The position numbers and the translations under genes were made by a program. 25,667 nucleotides of DNA from CAYWFP01 sp964457365 (GTDB taxonomy: Bacteria; Planctomycetota; SZUA-567), in NCBI GenBank assembly GCA_964457365.1, contig CAYWFP010000061.1, positions 1 to 25,667 of the forward strand. Reading direction: 5' to 3'. Shown in pieces: positions 13,104 through 20,456 of this stretch. The notes beneath the pieces were generated by a model. The model did not search any database and was not told the DNA's origin. It was given only the letters and a program-made list of their open reading frames with translations. Each line of letters starts with the position of its first letter. Within the stretch, counting starts at the first letter, position 1.

Positions 13104-14777
13104 ATGCCTCCGCAGATCATCTTTTCCATGAAGGGGATCGGCAAGGAATACGACGGCAAGCCGGTGCTTGAGAACATCAACCTGTCGTTCTACTACGGCG
13201 CTAAAATCGGCGTCGTGAGCGAGAACGGCGCGGGCAAGTCGACGCTGCTGAAAATCATGGCCGGCGACGAGACCGAGTTCTTCGGCGAGACCGAGCTGGC
13301 CAAGGGCGCCACGGTGCTGCGCGTGCCGCAGGAGCCGCGGCTGAATCCGGAGAAGAACGTCCGCGAAAACCTCGAGGAAGCGGTCCGGCCGGTGAAGGAC
13401 ATGCTCGCGCGGTACGAAGAGATATCGATGAAGATGGGCGAGGACCTTCCCGAGGAGGAAATGGACAAACTCATGACCGAGATGGATCGGTTGCAGGAAA
13501 CCATCGACACCATCGACGCGTGGGAGATCGACCGCCAGCTCGACATGGCCGCCGACGCTTTGGTGCTGCCTCCGGACGAAGCGGAAGTCACCACGCTTTC
13601 GGGCGGCGAGCGCCGCCGCGTGGCGCTCTGCCAGGCGCTGCTCAGAAAGCCCGATATCCTGCTCCTGGACGAGCCGACCAACCATCTCGACGCCGAGACG
13701 ATCGCCTGGATGGAAGTGCAGCTCCGCGAGTATCCGGGGACGGTGATCATCGTCACCCACGACCGGTATTTTCTTGACCACATCACCAAGTGGATCCTCG
13801 AACTGGAGAATGGCCGCGGCATTCCGTACGAAGGCAACTACTCCGCCTGGCTCGAGCAGAAGGCCGAGCGGCTGCGCCTGCAGGAGAAGCGCGAGAGCGA
13901 ACGGCAGAAAGTGCTTCAGCGCGAACTGGACTGGCTCAACCGTGTCCATCAGGGCAAGCGACAGAAGAACGAGGCCCGCGTCAAACGCTACGAGGAGGTC
14001 GCCGGCCAGTCGTTCGAGATCAAACAGGACGACGTGCTGATCCAGATTCCACCCGGGAAGAAACTGGGCAATCAGGTGCTCGCCTTCGACGGCGTCGGCA
14101 AGGGGTATAACGGAATGAAACTGATCGACGACCTCTCGTTCGAGTTGCCGCGGGGCGCCATTGTCGGCGTCATCGGCCCCAACGGCGCGGGCAAGACCAC
14201 GCTGTTCCGCATGATCACCGGCGAGGAGGAGCCCGATGCGGGCACGGTCGAACTCGGCAAGACTGTGGAGCTCAGTCATGTCGACCAGCATCGTGATCAT
14301 CTGGACGATGCGAAGTCGATCTGGGAAGAGGTCAGCGGCGGCCTGGACGAGATCGAACTCGGCGGCAAGAAGATTAACAGCCGTGCCTATGTCGCGCGTT
14401 TCAATTTTCGCGGCCCGCAGCAGCAGAAACGGGTCGGCAATCTCTCGGGCGGCGAAAGAAACCGCGTACACCTGGCGAAGCTTCTGCGGACCGGCGGCAA
14501 CCTGATCCTGTTGGACGAACCGACCAACGATCTCGACGTGCAGACGCTGCGCGTGCTGGAGGCGGCGTTGATCGACTTCTCCGCGTGCGCGATGGTGATC
14601 AGCCACGACCGCTGTTTTCTCGATCGCATCTGCTCGCACCTGCTGGTCTTCGAAGGGGACGGCAAGGTGCGCTGGTTCACCGGCACTTACGCCGACTACG
14701 AGGCGACGGTGCTGGCGCAGGACGCCGAGCACCTGGCGCACCGCCGAGGCAAGTACAAGCGGCTGGTGGCGGGGTAG
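13104..14777 (+). CDS. ettA: Energy-dependent translational throttle protein EttA (ABC-F ATPase)
   Basis: This 557-residue protein has two ABC ATPase domains and no membrane segments. In domain 1, Walker A is SENGAGKS (39-46), signature LSGGERRR (164-171) and Walker B LLLDEP with Glu189. The EttA-type arm lies within about 95-145. The charged interdomain linker (about 250-305) is rich in Arg/Lys. In domain 2, Walker A is GPNGAGKT (357-364), signature LSGGE (446-450) and Glu471. The stretch KINSRAYVARFNF before the second signature and the KYKRL end are EttA-typical. By family knowledge EttA binds the ribosomal E site and gates early elongation according to ATP/ADP. The first Walker A glycine is Ser39. 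The start has a strong ribosome site. Confidence 0.93.
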   Translation: MPPQIIFSMKGIGKEYDGKPVLENINLSFYYGAKIGVVSENGAGKSTLLKIMAGDETEFFGETELAKGATVLRVPQEPRLNPEKNVRENLEEAVRPVKDMLARYEEISMKMGEDLPEEEMDKLMTEMDRLQETIDTIDAWEIDRQLDMAADALVLPPDEAEVTTLSGGERRRVALCQALLRKPDILLLDEPTNHLDAETIAWMEVQLREYPGTVIIVTHDRYFLDHITKWILELENGRGIPYEGNYSAWLEQKAERLRLQEKRESERQKVLQRELDWLNRVHQGKRQKNEARVKRYEEVAGQSFEIKQDDVLIQIPPGKKLGNQVLAFDGVGKGYNGMKLIDDLSFELPRGAIVGVIGPNGAGKTTLFRMITGEEEPDAGTVELGKTVELSHVDQHRDHLDDAKSIWEEVSGGLDEIELGGKKINSRAYVARFNFRGPQQQKRVGNLSGGERNRVHLAKLLRTGGNLILLDEPTNDLDVQTLRVLEAALIDFSACAMVISHDRCFLDRICSHLLVFEGDGKVRWFTGTYADYEATVLAQDAEHLAHRRGKYKRLVAG

Positions 14778-14850
14778 AAGATGTAGTTCGCCCGCGCTTC
14801 GATTTAGAGCTCCTAAAAAACCAGCGCACGGCCCGCGTCTGGTGCTTATA
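14778..14850. other. Short intergenic stretch, nothing coding seen
   Basis: Between the ettA stop and the 30-bp repeat there is only a weak inverted repeat, TTTAG (14803-14807) with CTAAA (14813-14817), followed by an A-run on the plus strand. It is not a convincing terminator for ettA. Confidence 0.4.
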
Positions 14851-14880
14851 TTGACCTTTGGAATTCCAATGTAACATCAG
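14851..14880 (+). repeat. Dispersed 30-bp repeat, copy B (probable IS end)
   Basis: It is identical to the reverse complement of 221-250 at 27 of 30 positions, so the two copies are in opposite orientations 14.6 kb apart. It lies about 45 nt before the IS1182-like transposase remnant. The conserved core is TTGACCTT followed by GGAATTCCAATG. Confidence 0.65.
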
Positions 14881-14923
14881 GGCATGTTGCACGAATCGGT
14901 CTGATTTGAACAGAGTGCGCTGA

Positions 14924-15255
14924 ATGTGTAGAATGGGGGCATCCAGTCAATCGGGAGACGAATTCGGGGCCTATGACTACAGCGAATGCAATCGCGACCA
15001 GCTTTATCTTCTGCCTCCGAGAATGCGGGAGTGGCTGCCGGAGGATCATCTGGCGTGGCTCCTGATCGACGCGGGCGGACAGATGGATTTATCGGCGTTC
15101 CACGCGGCGCACCGCGCCGTTGGCAAGGGGCAGAAGGGCGCTCCGGGTGCGTGCAGGGTCTGTACACGCAGGCCGTCTGCGCGGACGATCAGATTATCAT
15201 GGCGCCGGACGTGACGGATCAGGAGAACGACCAAGGGCCGTATCGCCCGATGACC
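14924..15255 (+). pseudogene. IS1182-like transposase remnant, internally deleted and frameshifted
   Basis: From 14924 or 14936 the frame encodes about 70 residues like the N-terminus of IS1182-type transposases: DQLYLLPPRMREWLPEDH, LAWLLIDAGGQMDLSAFH. Near 15150 the homology jumps to a different frame (about 15157-15255), giving QGLYTQAVCADDQII and MAPDVTDQENDQ. These resemble a segment that lies well downstream in full-length members (the NAQAVVxxDQIIVAAEVTxEAND type). The intervening couple of hundred residues and the C-terminus are missing. The element is therefore dead. Family naming is from remembered motifs. Confidence 0.7.
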
Positions 15256-15256
15256 C

Positions 15257-15286
15257 TTGCCACGCGAAAGGTAAAGCGCTTAGTAT
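15257..15286 (+). promoter_or_regulatory. Predicted promoter for the DUF4838 gene, at the edge of IS debris
   Basis: TTGCCA (15257-15262) and TAGTAT (15281-15286) are separated by 18 nt. The start near 15293 gives a leader of about 25 nt to the ATG at 15318. It abuts the last recognisable transposase sequence. Confidence 0.45.
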
Positions 15287-15317
15287 CGACTGTCGTATGC
15301 GAAAGAAAGGCGACCGA

Positions 15318-17165
15318 ATGACGAAACGTTTACGGCCCATCCTGTTGGTGGCGGCATGCTGGCTGGTAACTCTCCTCGCTTGCGCGGAAGATTTCCGTCC
15401 CGCCGGCGCGGCCATCGCCCACCCGGCCGAATCCCCCGCGTCCCGTTTCGCCGCGGAAGAACTCGCGGCTTTTCTCCAGAAAGTTGCGGGCAAAGCCTCG
15501 CCCGTCGTCGAAGGCGACGACGGCGCCATCGTCCTGGCCCTGCGCGATGATCTGGGGCCGGAAGAGGTGGCTTATCAAATCACGCCGAAGGGCATTCGCA
15601 TCGAGAGCGGCGGCGAGCGCGGACTGCTGTACGCGGTCTACGTCTTCTGCGAGGAGGAACTCGGCGTCCGGTTCCTCACACGCGACCATACACATATTTC
15701 CGCCGCCAACGAAGCGCTGGCCCTGCCGGCGAAGACGTATCGCTTCCAATCGCCTTATGCAAAATTCCGGCGCAGTTATTACGGCGAAGTGGGGGCCGAT
15801 CCGCTGTTCGCCTCGCGCCTGCGCCAACACGACCAGCGGATCAAGGACGCCAAGCTCGGCGGGCCGATCCGGTTTCACCTGATCAACCACACGCTCCACA
15901 ATTACGTGCCTTCGCGCAAGTTCGGCAAGGAGCATCCCGAATACTTCGCCATGATTGGCGGCGCGCGGCGGGCGGAGGTCAAGGACGACTGGGGCGGGCA
16001 CGGGACACAGCTCTGTTATACCAACCCCGACGTTCTCCGCATCGTGATCGAGCGGACGCTGGCGGACCTGAAAAAACATCCCGAACGGGAAAACATCTCC
16101 ATCTCGCAGGCAGATAACAATTTTTATTGCCAATGCCCGGAATGCGCGGCGATCAACGAGCGTGAAGAGACGCCCATGGGAGCGCTCTTGACCTTCGTCA
16201 ACCAGGTGGCCGAAGCGGTCGAGAAAGAGCATCCCGACGTTCTTGTGGGCACGCTGGCCTACCGCTGGTCGCGGAAGCCGCCCAAGCACTTGAAGCCCCG
16301 GCGCAACGTACAGATCCAGCTCTGCTCGTTCGAATGCTGCCAGATGCACGCCTTCGACAATCCCGACTGCCCGCTCAACGCCACTTTCGCCGGCGAGATC
16401 GAGGCGTGGTCGCAATTGACGGAAAACCTGACCGTCTGGGCGTATTGCGCGAATTTCAGCAATTACCTGTTGCCGCTTCCCAACGGCGGAACGCTGGACA
16501 AGAATCTGCGATTTCTCGCGCAGCACCATTGCATCGGCATGCTGATGCAGGGGCCGTGGAACGGACGCGGCGCTGAGTTTTCGGACCTGAAGAACTACGT
16601 CATCTGCAAGCTGCTGTGGAACCCCGACCTGAACGAAGCCGACCTGGTCGCCGAATTCTGCCGCCTGCATTACCGCGACGCGGCGCCGGCGGTACAAGCG
16701 ATCCTGGACAAGATCAATGGCCGGCGGCACCCCGATCTGCACCGCTACTGCAACGGCAACGCGGCCCAATTCGGCCTCGACGCCCAACTCGGCCGCGAAC
16801 TGGTGCTCGATTTCGCCAACGCCATCGAATCAACCGACGATGCTGTCGTCAAACCACGGCTGGAGAAGGCATCGGTCTGCGCTTGGCGACTGCTGGGCGA
16901 GCCTTGGTGGGCGCGCCGGGACATGGTGATGCCGGGAAAGCCTGCTGCGGACCTGCCGCCGGAGACTTACGCTCTCTTTCAGATCGAGAACGACGACGAC
17001 AGCCCCTTGCCCCTTCCCCTCCAGGCGCTGCTGCAACTCGCGCGCCGGCACGAGGTGACCATGGCTACGGAAGGTTGGTCGATCGAGAAAGTCGAAGGAA
17101 TACTTCAGGTGTACAACAAAGTGATTCTTGAGATCCTGCAAAAAGAATCGGAAGCGGGCGAGTAG
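15318..17165 (+). CDS. DUF4838-family glycosidase-like protein, secreted or lipoprotein
   Basis: This 615-residue protein begins with a hydrophobic export signal ending LLAC (19-22), a possible lipobox. An N-terminal module (about 35-125: FAAEELAAFLQKVAG, GERGLLYAVYVFCEEELGVRFL) looks like the N-terminal domain associated with alpha-glucuronidases and other glycosidases. The DUF4838 core follows (about 190-400), with HNYVPSRKFGKEHPEYF, SISQADNNFYCQCPEC and an NVQIQLCSFECC segment. The family is common near polysaccharide-use genes in Planctomycetota, Lentisphaerota and Bacteroidota, but its substrate is not established to my knowledge. The ATG at 15318 has a GAAAGG site; an open frame from 15120 is transposon debris. 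The decarboxylase gene follows after 67 nt. Confidence 0.82.
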   Translation: MTKRLRPILLVAACWLVTLLACAEDFRPAGAAIAHPAESPASRFAAEELAAFLQKVAGKASPVVEGDDGAIVLALRDDLGPEEVAYQITPKGIRIESGGERGLLYAVYVFCEEELGVRFLTRDHTHISAANEALALPAKTYRFQSPYAKFRRSYYGEVGADPLFASRLRQHDQRIKDAKLGGPIRFHLINHTLHNYVPSRKFGKEHPEYFAMIGGARRAEVKDDWGGHGTQLCYTNPDVLRIVIERTLADLKKHPERENISISQADNNFYCQCPECAAINEREETPMGALLTFVNQVAEAVEKEHPDVLVGTLAYRWSRKPPKHLKPRRNVQIQLCSFECCQMHAFDNPDCPLNATFAGEIEAWSQLTENLTVWAYCANFSNYLLPLPNGGTLDKNLRFLAQHHCIGMLMQGPWNGRGAEFSDLKNYVICKLLWNPDLNEADLVAEFCRLHYRDAAPAVQAILDKINGRRHPDLHRYCNGNAAQFGLDAQLGRELVLDFANAIESTDDAVVKPRLEKASVCAWRLLGEPWWARRDMVMPGKPAADLPPETYALFQIENDDDSPLPLPLQALLQLARRHEVTMATEGWSIEKVEGILQVYNKVILEILQKESEAGE

Positions 17166-17220
17166 CGCTCAGGCATGGTGAATGCCGTTTTGGGGTGCAG
17201 AACACACACGATTTTGGCTT

Positions 17221-17231
17221 GGGGGGGGGGG
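17221..17231 (+). repeat. 11-nt poly-G tract at the decarboxylase start
   Basis: Eleven consecutive G residues end one base before the ATG at 17233. The tract takes the place of the ribosome binding site and is in frame with an upstream ATG at 17182. Homopolymers of this length slip during replication and can change expression. They are also a common place for sequencing-length errors. Confidence 0.85.
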
Positions 17232-17232
17232 C

Positions 17233-18879
17233 ATGACCATGGATCGCGAAATCACGGTGATTGAGTATCTGATCGAAAAACTGACCGAGCGCAACGTCCG
17301 GCACATCTTCGGCGTGCCCGGCGATTACGCGCTCGGCCTGTTCTCGGCGCTGGAGGCGTCGCCGCTGCAGGTCGTCAACACCGCCGGGGAGGAAGGGGCC
17401 GGATTCGCGGCAGACGCGTATGCGCGCGTCAATGGCTTGGGCGCCGTGGCCGTCACCTATTGCGTCGGCGGCTTGAAGCTCGCCAACGCGACGGCGCAGG
17501 CCTTTGCGGAGAAGTCGCCGGTTGTCGTCATCTGTGGCGCGCCGGGGATTTCCGAGCGGACGTCGCACCGCCTGCTGCATCACAAAGTGAAGAATTACGA
17601 CACCCAACTCCGTGTCTTCGAGGAGATCACCGCCGACGCGGTTCTACTCGACAATCCCGCCCGGGCGCAAACCGATATCGACCGCGTCTTCGATGCCGCG
17701 TGGCGATACAAGAGGCCGGTGTATATCGAACTGCCGCGCGATATGGCGATGGCCCGAATCGCCGTAGCGCCCGCTCCGGCAACGCCTGCGAGGCTGCAAG
17801 AGGCGGATCCCAACATTGCGAAGGAATTTCTCGCTGAAGCCACCGGTCTTCTCAACCAGTCTCGGCAACCGGTGGTCGTGGCCGGCGTGGAGGTGCACCG
17901 GTTCGGCCTGCAAGGCGAATTGCTCCGCTTTCTCGAGAAAACCGGCCTTCCGGTCGTCACCACCCCGATGAGCAAATCCGTGCTCGTGGAGACCCATCCG
18001 CAACATCTGGGGCTCTACGATGGGGCGATGGGACGGGAAGCGGTTCGCCATTATGTGGAAACAAGCGATTGCATGCTTTTTCTGGGCGTCTTCATGAGTG
18101 ACCTGAATCTCGGGGGATATACCGCCGAGGTCGATCAGGGGAAAGTCGTCTCGATCAGCAGCGAATCGGTTTCGATTCATTACCACAACTTCGAAGGTCT
18201 GGAATTCGGGACGATCTTCCGGGCGCTCTCGGAGGCGGCCATTCCCATGCGCAGCGACTTGGCGCGGCGGGCTCCGACCGCAAGGATTGACGAAGCCGCG
18301 CCGACGGACGCGCCCGTGACGGCGGACTGTCTCTTCGGTCAGCTCAACCGCTTTCTCGACGAGACCCGTGCCGTGATCGCCGACCCCGGCGACGCTCTCT
18401 TCGGCGCCTTGGACATGACCATCCACGGGCAAACCGAGTTTCTCGCGCCCGCTTATTATGCCTCGCTCGGATTCGCCGTCCCCGCGAGTCTGGGGGTGCA
18501 ACTCGCCAATCCGGCGGTCCGGCCCCTGGTCCTTGTCGGCGACGGCGCATTCCAGATGTCGGCGATGGAACTGGCCCCGATCGCACGCTACGGAAGCAAC
18601 CCGATCATCGTGGTGCTCAACAACAGCGGCTACGGCACCGAACGACCCATGCTCGACGGTCCCTTCAACGACGTGCACGGATTGGCATACAGCCTCTTTC
18701 CGGAGGTCATGAAGGCCGGCAAGGGATTCGAGGTGCACAACGAGAGGGATCTCGAGGCGGCCCTTCGGCAGGCGGCGGAATATACCGCCGGCTTTGTCCT
18801 GATCGAGGTGCATCTGCGACCGGACGACATGTCTTCGGCGCTGCAGCGCCTTACCCAGGCACTGAAAAGGAATGTGTAG
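17233..18879 (+). CDS. ThDP-dependent 2-keto acid decarboxylase (indolepyruvate/phenylpyruvate decarboxylase type)
   Basis: This 548-residue protein has the three-domain ThDP fold of the pyruvate/indolepyruvate decarboxylase group. HIFGVPGDYAL includes the active-site Asp31, Glu53 lies in EEGAGFAADAYARV (cofactor activation), and the His116-His117 pair is in LLHHKVKN. The cofactor-binding GDGAFQMS leads to NNSGYGTER. The HH pair and VPGDY favour a decarboxylase over acetolactate synthase. It would convert an aromatic or branched 2-keto acid to an aldehyde and CO2; which acid cannot be read. The start at 17233 lies right after the 11-G tract; an in-frame ATG at 17182 would add 17 residues including four Gly. 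The peptide transporter starts 1 nt after its stop. Confidence 0.88.
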   Translation: MTMDREITVIEYLIEKLTERNVRHIFGVPGDYALGLFSALEASPLQVVNTAGEEGAGFAADAYARVNGLGAVAVTYCVGGLKLANATAQAFAEKSPVVVICGAPGISERTSHRLLHHKVKNYDTQLRVFEEITADAVLLDNPARAQTDIDRVFDAAWRYKRPVYIELPRDMAMARIAVAPAPATPARLQEADPNIAKEFLAEATGLLNQSRQPVVVAGVEVHRFGLQGELLRFLEKTGLPVVTTPMSKSVLVETHPQHLGLYDGAMGREAVRHYVETSDCMLFLGVFMSDLNLGGYTAEVDQGKVVSISSESVSIHYHNFEGLEFGTIFRALSEAAIPMRSDLARRAPTARIDEAAPTDAPVTADCLFGQLNRFLDETRAVIADPGDALFGALDMTIHGQTEFLAPAYYASLGFAVPASLGVQLANPAVRPLVLVGDGAFQMSAMELAPIARYGSNPIIVVLNNSGYGTERPMLDGPFNDVHGLAYSLFPEVMKAGKGFEVHNERDLEAALRQAAEYTAGFVLIEVHLRPDDMSSALQRLTQALKRNV

Positions 18880-18880
18880 C

Positions 18881-20329
18881 ATGGCCAAGCATCCGAGACA
18901 GTTCTGCGTTATTTTCGCCATCGAGATGTGGGAGCGTTTCGGCTTCTACGGCATGCAGGCGCTTCTGGTGACATTCTTCATCAAGGAATTCCGCGTTTCC
19001 GAAGCGAGTTCCGAGGAGATTTTCGGCGCGTTCTGTGCGTTGGTGTATGCGTTCGTCTGCCTCGGTGGCTATATCGGTGATCACATACTCGGCACGCACC
19101 GGACGATGAGCCTGGGAGCGGTCGTACTCTTCGCCGGCTACGCGATGCTGGCGTTCGCCGGAATGTCCGGTATCTATCTCGGCCTTGCCCTGGTCGTCGC
19201 CGGCAATGCCTTCTTCAAGGCCAATCCTTCCGCGCTGATCGCCAGGCTTTACGACAAGAACGACCCCCGGCTCGACGGCGTCTTCACGCTGTATTACATG
19301 GCCGTGAACATCGGATCGTTCCTGGCGCTCTTCCTGTGTCCGTTGATCAAGAATCGCTTCGGCTATCGTGGCGCGTTTATCGCCAGCAGCAGCGGCATGG
19401 CCATTGCCGTGCTCAACTGCCTGCTTTGGAGGAAATCGCTATCCTCCGTCGGCTCCGAGCCGGACCGCCGACCACTGAGGATTCAAGCGCTTCTGCTGGT
19501 TCTTTTCGTCACTGTCGCAATGGTAGCGCTTTCCGTCTTCTTCCTGCAGCACCTGAGAGTCGCGCACCTGACGCTCTATGCCGGCTGCGGAGCCGTGCTC
19601 TGCCTGTTCGTGCGGGAAGTGGCGATCGCCGATACAACCGGCCGGCGCTCCCTGTTGCTCTGCCTGGTGCTCGTGATTGTCGCGGTGTTCTTCTTCATCA
19701 TGTACCAGCAGATGCCCACCTCACTCAACCTGCTCGCGGCACACAATACCGACAGACGTTTGCTGGGCCTGGAGGTCGACCCCGCGCTATTCTTTTCGCT
19801 CAACCCATTCTTCATCTTCCTGCTCAGTCCCCTCCTGGCGATGCTCTACAGTCGCTTGGGAGCGCGCAACCACGACCTTTCGCTGCCGGCGAAGTTTTCG
19901 GCCGGGATGATCCTGTATGCCGGCGGCTATTTCACGCTCGTGGCGGCGTTGACATGGTTTGCCGGCGAAAGAGGCCTCATCTCGGGCAACTGGCTGATTG
20001 CGACCTATGGGCTGCAAAGCCTGGGCGAATTGCTGATCAGCGGCTTGGGCCTGGCAGTCGTGGCCAAACTCGCGCCTCAGCGGTCGATGGGTTTCATGAT
20101 GGGCTTCTGGTTCATGGGCATGGCGCTGGCCATGGTCGTCGGCAGCAAGGTGGCCGGGCTCTCCGGTGCGCCGACGGAGGACGCCACGGCCTTGACGACG
20201 CTGCCGCTATACAGGATCCTCTACATCGAACTCGGCTTTTTCTCGCTAGTGATCGGCATGATCTTGGCCGTGGCGAGTCCGACGCTCGCACGCCTCATGC
20301 CGGACGAATCCGCTTCGGGGGAGCGATGA
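18881..20329 (+). CDS. POT/PTR2-family proton-dependent peptide transporter
   Basis: This 482-residue membrane protein has about 12 hydrophobic helices. It carries the POT signature EMWERFGFYGM (15-25; ExxERF is the proton-coupling motif) and the PTR2 signature region LYYMAVNIGSF after FKANPSALIARLYDKNDPRLDGVF. It should import di- and tripeptides, or similar small substrates, with protons across the inner membrane. The start at 18881 has an AAAAGG site at 18865-18870; an ATG at 18872 overlapping the previous stop is the alternative. It is tightly linked to the decarboxylase (1-nt gap), suggesting that imported peptides supply amino acids whose keto acids the enzyme decarboxylates (inference). 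Confidence 0.9.
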   Translation: MAKHPRQFCVIFAIEMWERFGFYGMQALLVTFFIKEFRVSEASSEEIFGAFCALVYAFVCLGGYIGDHILGTHRTMSLGAVVLFAGYAMLAFAGMSGIYLGLALVVAGNAFFKANPSALIARLYDKNDPRLDGVFTLYYMAVNIGSFLALFLCPLIKNRFGYRGAFIASSSGMAIAVLNCLLWRKSLSSVGSEPDRRPLRIQALLLVLFVTVAMVALSVFFLQHLRVAHLTLYAGCGAVLCLFVREVAIADTTGRRSLLLCLVLVIVAVFFFIMYQQMPTSLNLLAAHNTDRRLLGLEVDPALFFSLNPFFIFLLSPLLAMLYSRLGARNHDLSLPAKFSAGMILYAGGYFTLVAALTWFAGERGLISGNWLIATYGLQSLGELLISGLGLAVVAKLAPQRSMGFMMGFWFMGMALAMVVGSKVAGLSGAPTEDATALTTLPLYRILYIELGFFSLVIGMILAVASPTLARLMPDESASGER

Positions 20330-20367
20330 GCCGACGCTTCCGTCGACTGGTGTTGAGAGCGTGCCCG

Positions 20368-20385
20368 CTCGTCTCATGAAACGAG
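20368..20385 (+). terminator. Weak hairpin between transporter and GH42 gene
   Basis: CTCGT (20368-20372) and ACGAG (20381-20385) form a 5-bp stem with an 8-nt loop that contains the palindrome TCATGA; TGTCTTTTA follows. It could be a weak terminator for the decarboxylase/transporter unit. The stem is short, so confidence is low. Confidence 0.3.
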
Positions 20386-20456
20386 TGTCTTTTATCGCGA
20401 CGCCTAGAATCCGTTAAGGTCCTGCGCAAACCGCACACAAGGCAATGGGAGACGAG

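Noticed and set aside
12972..14741. Upstream extension of the def frame to about 763 codons
   Set aside because: The extension is antisense to ettA. The deformylase domain begins at 12971 with its own strong ribosome site, and def has a normal length from there.
246..14850. A 14.6-kb composite transposon bounded by the inverted 30-bp repeats
   Set aside because: The content is mostly core housekeeping (mgtE, def, fmt, lpxB, ettA) and both transposases are dead fragments lying outside the segment; an old inversion or independent insertions are simpler.
15120..15317. N-terminal extension of the DUF4838 protein from 15120
   Set aside because: The extension reads through transposase debris in another frame, and the export signal begins at the ATG at 15318.
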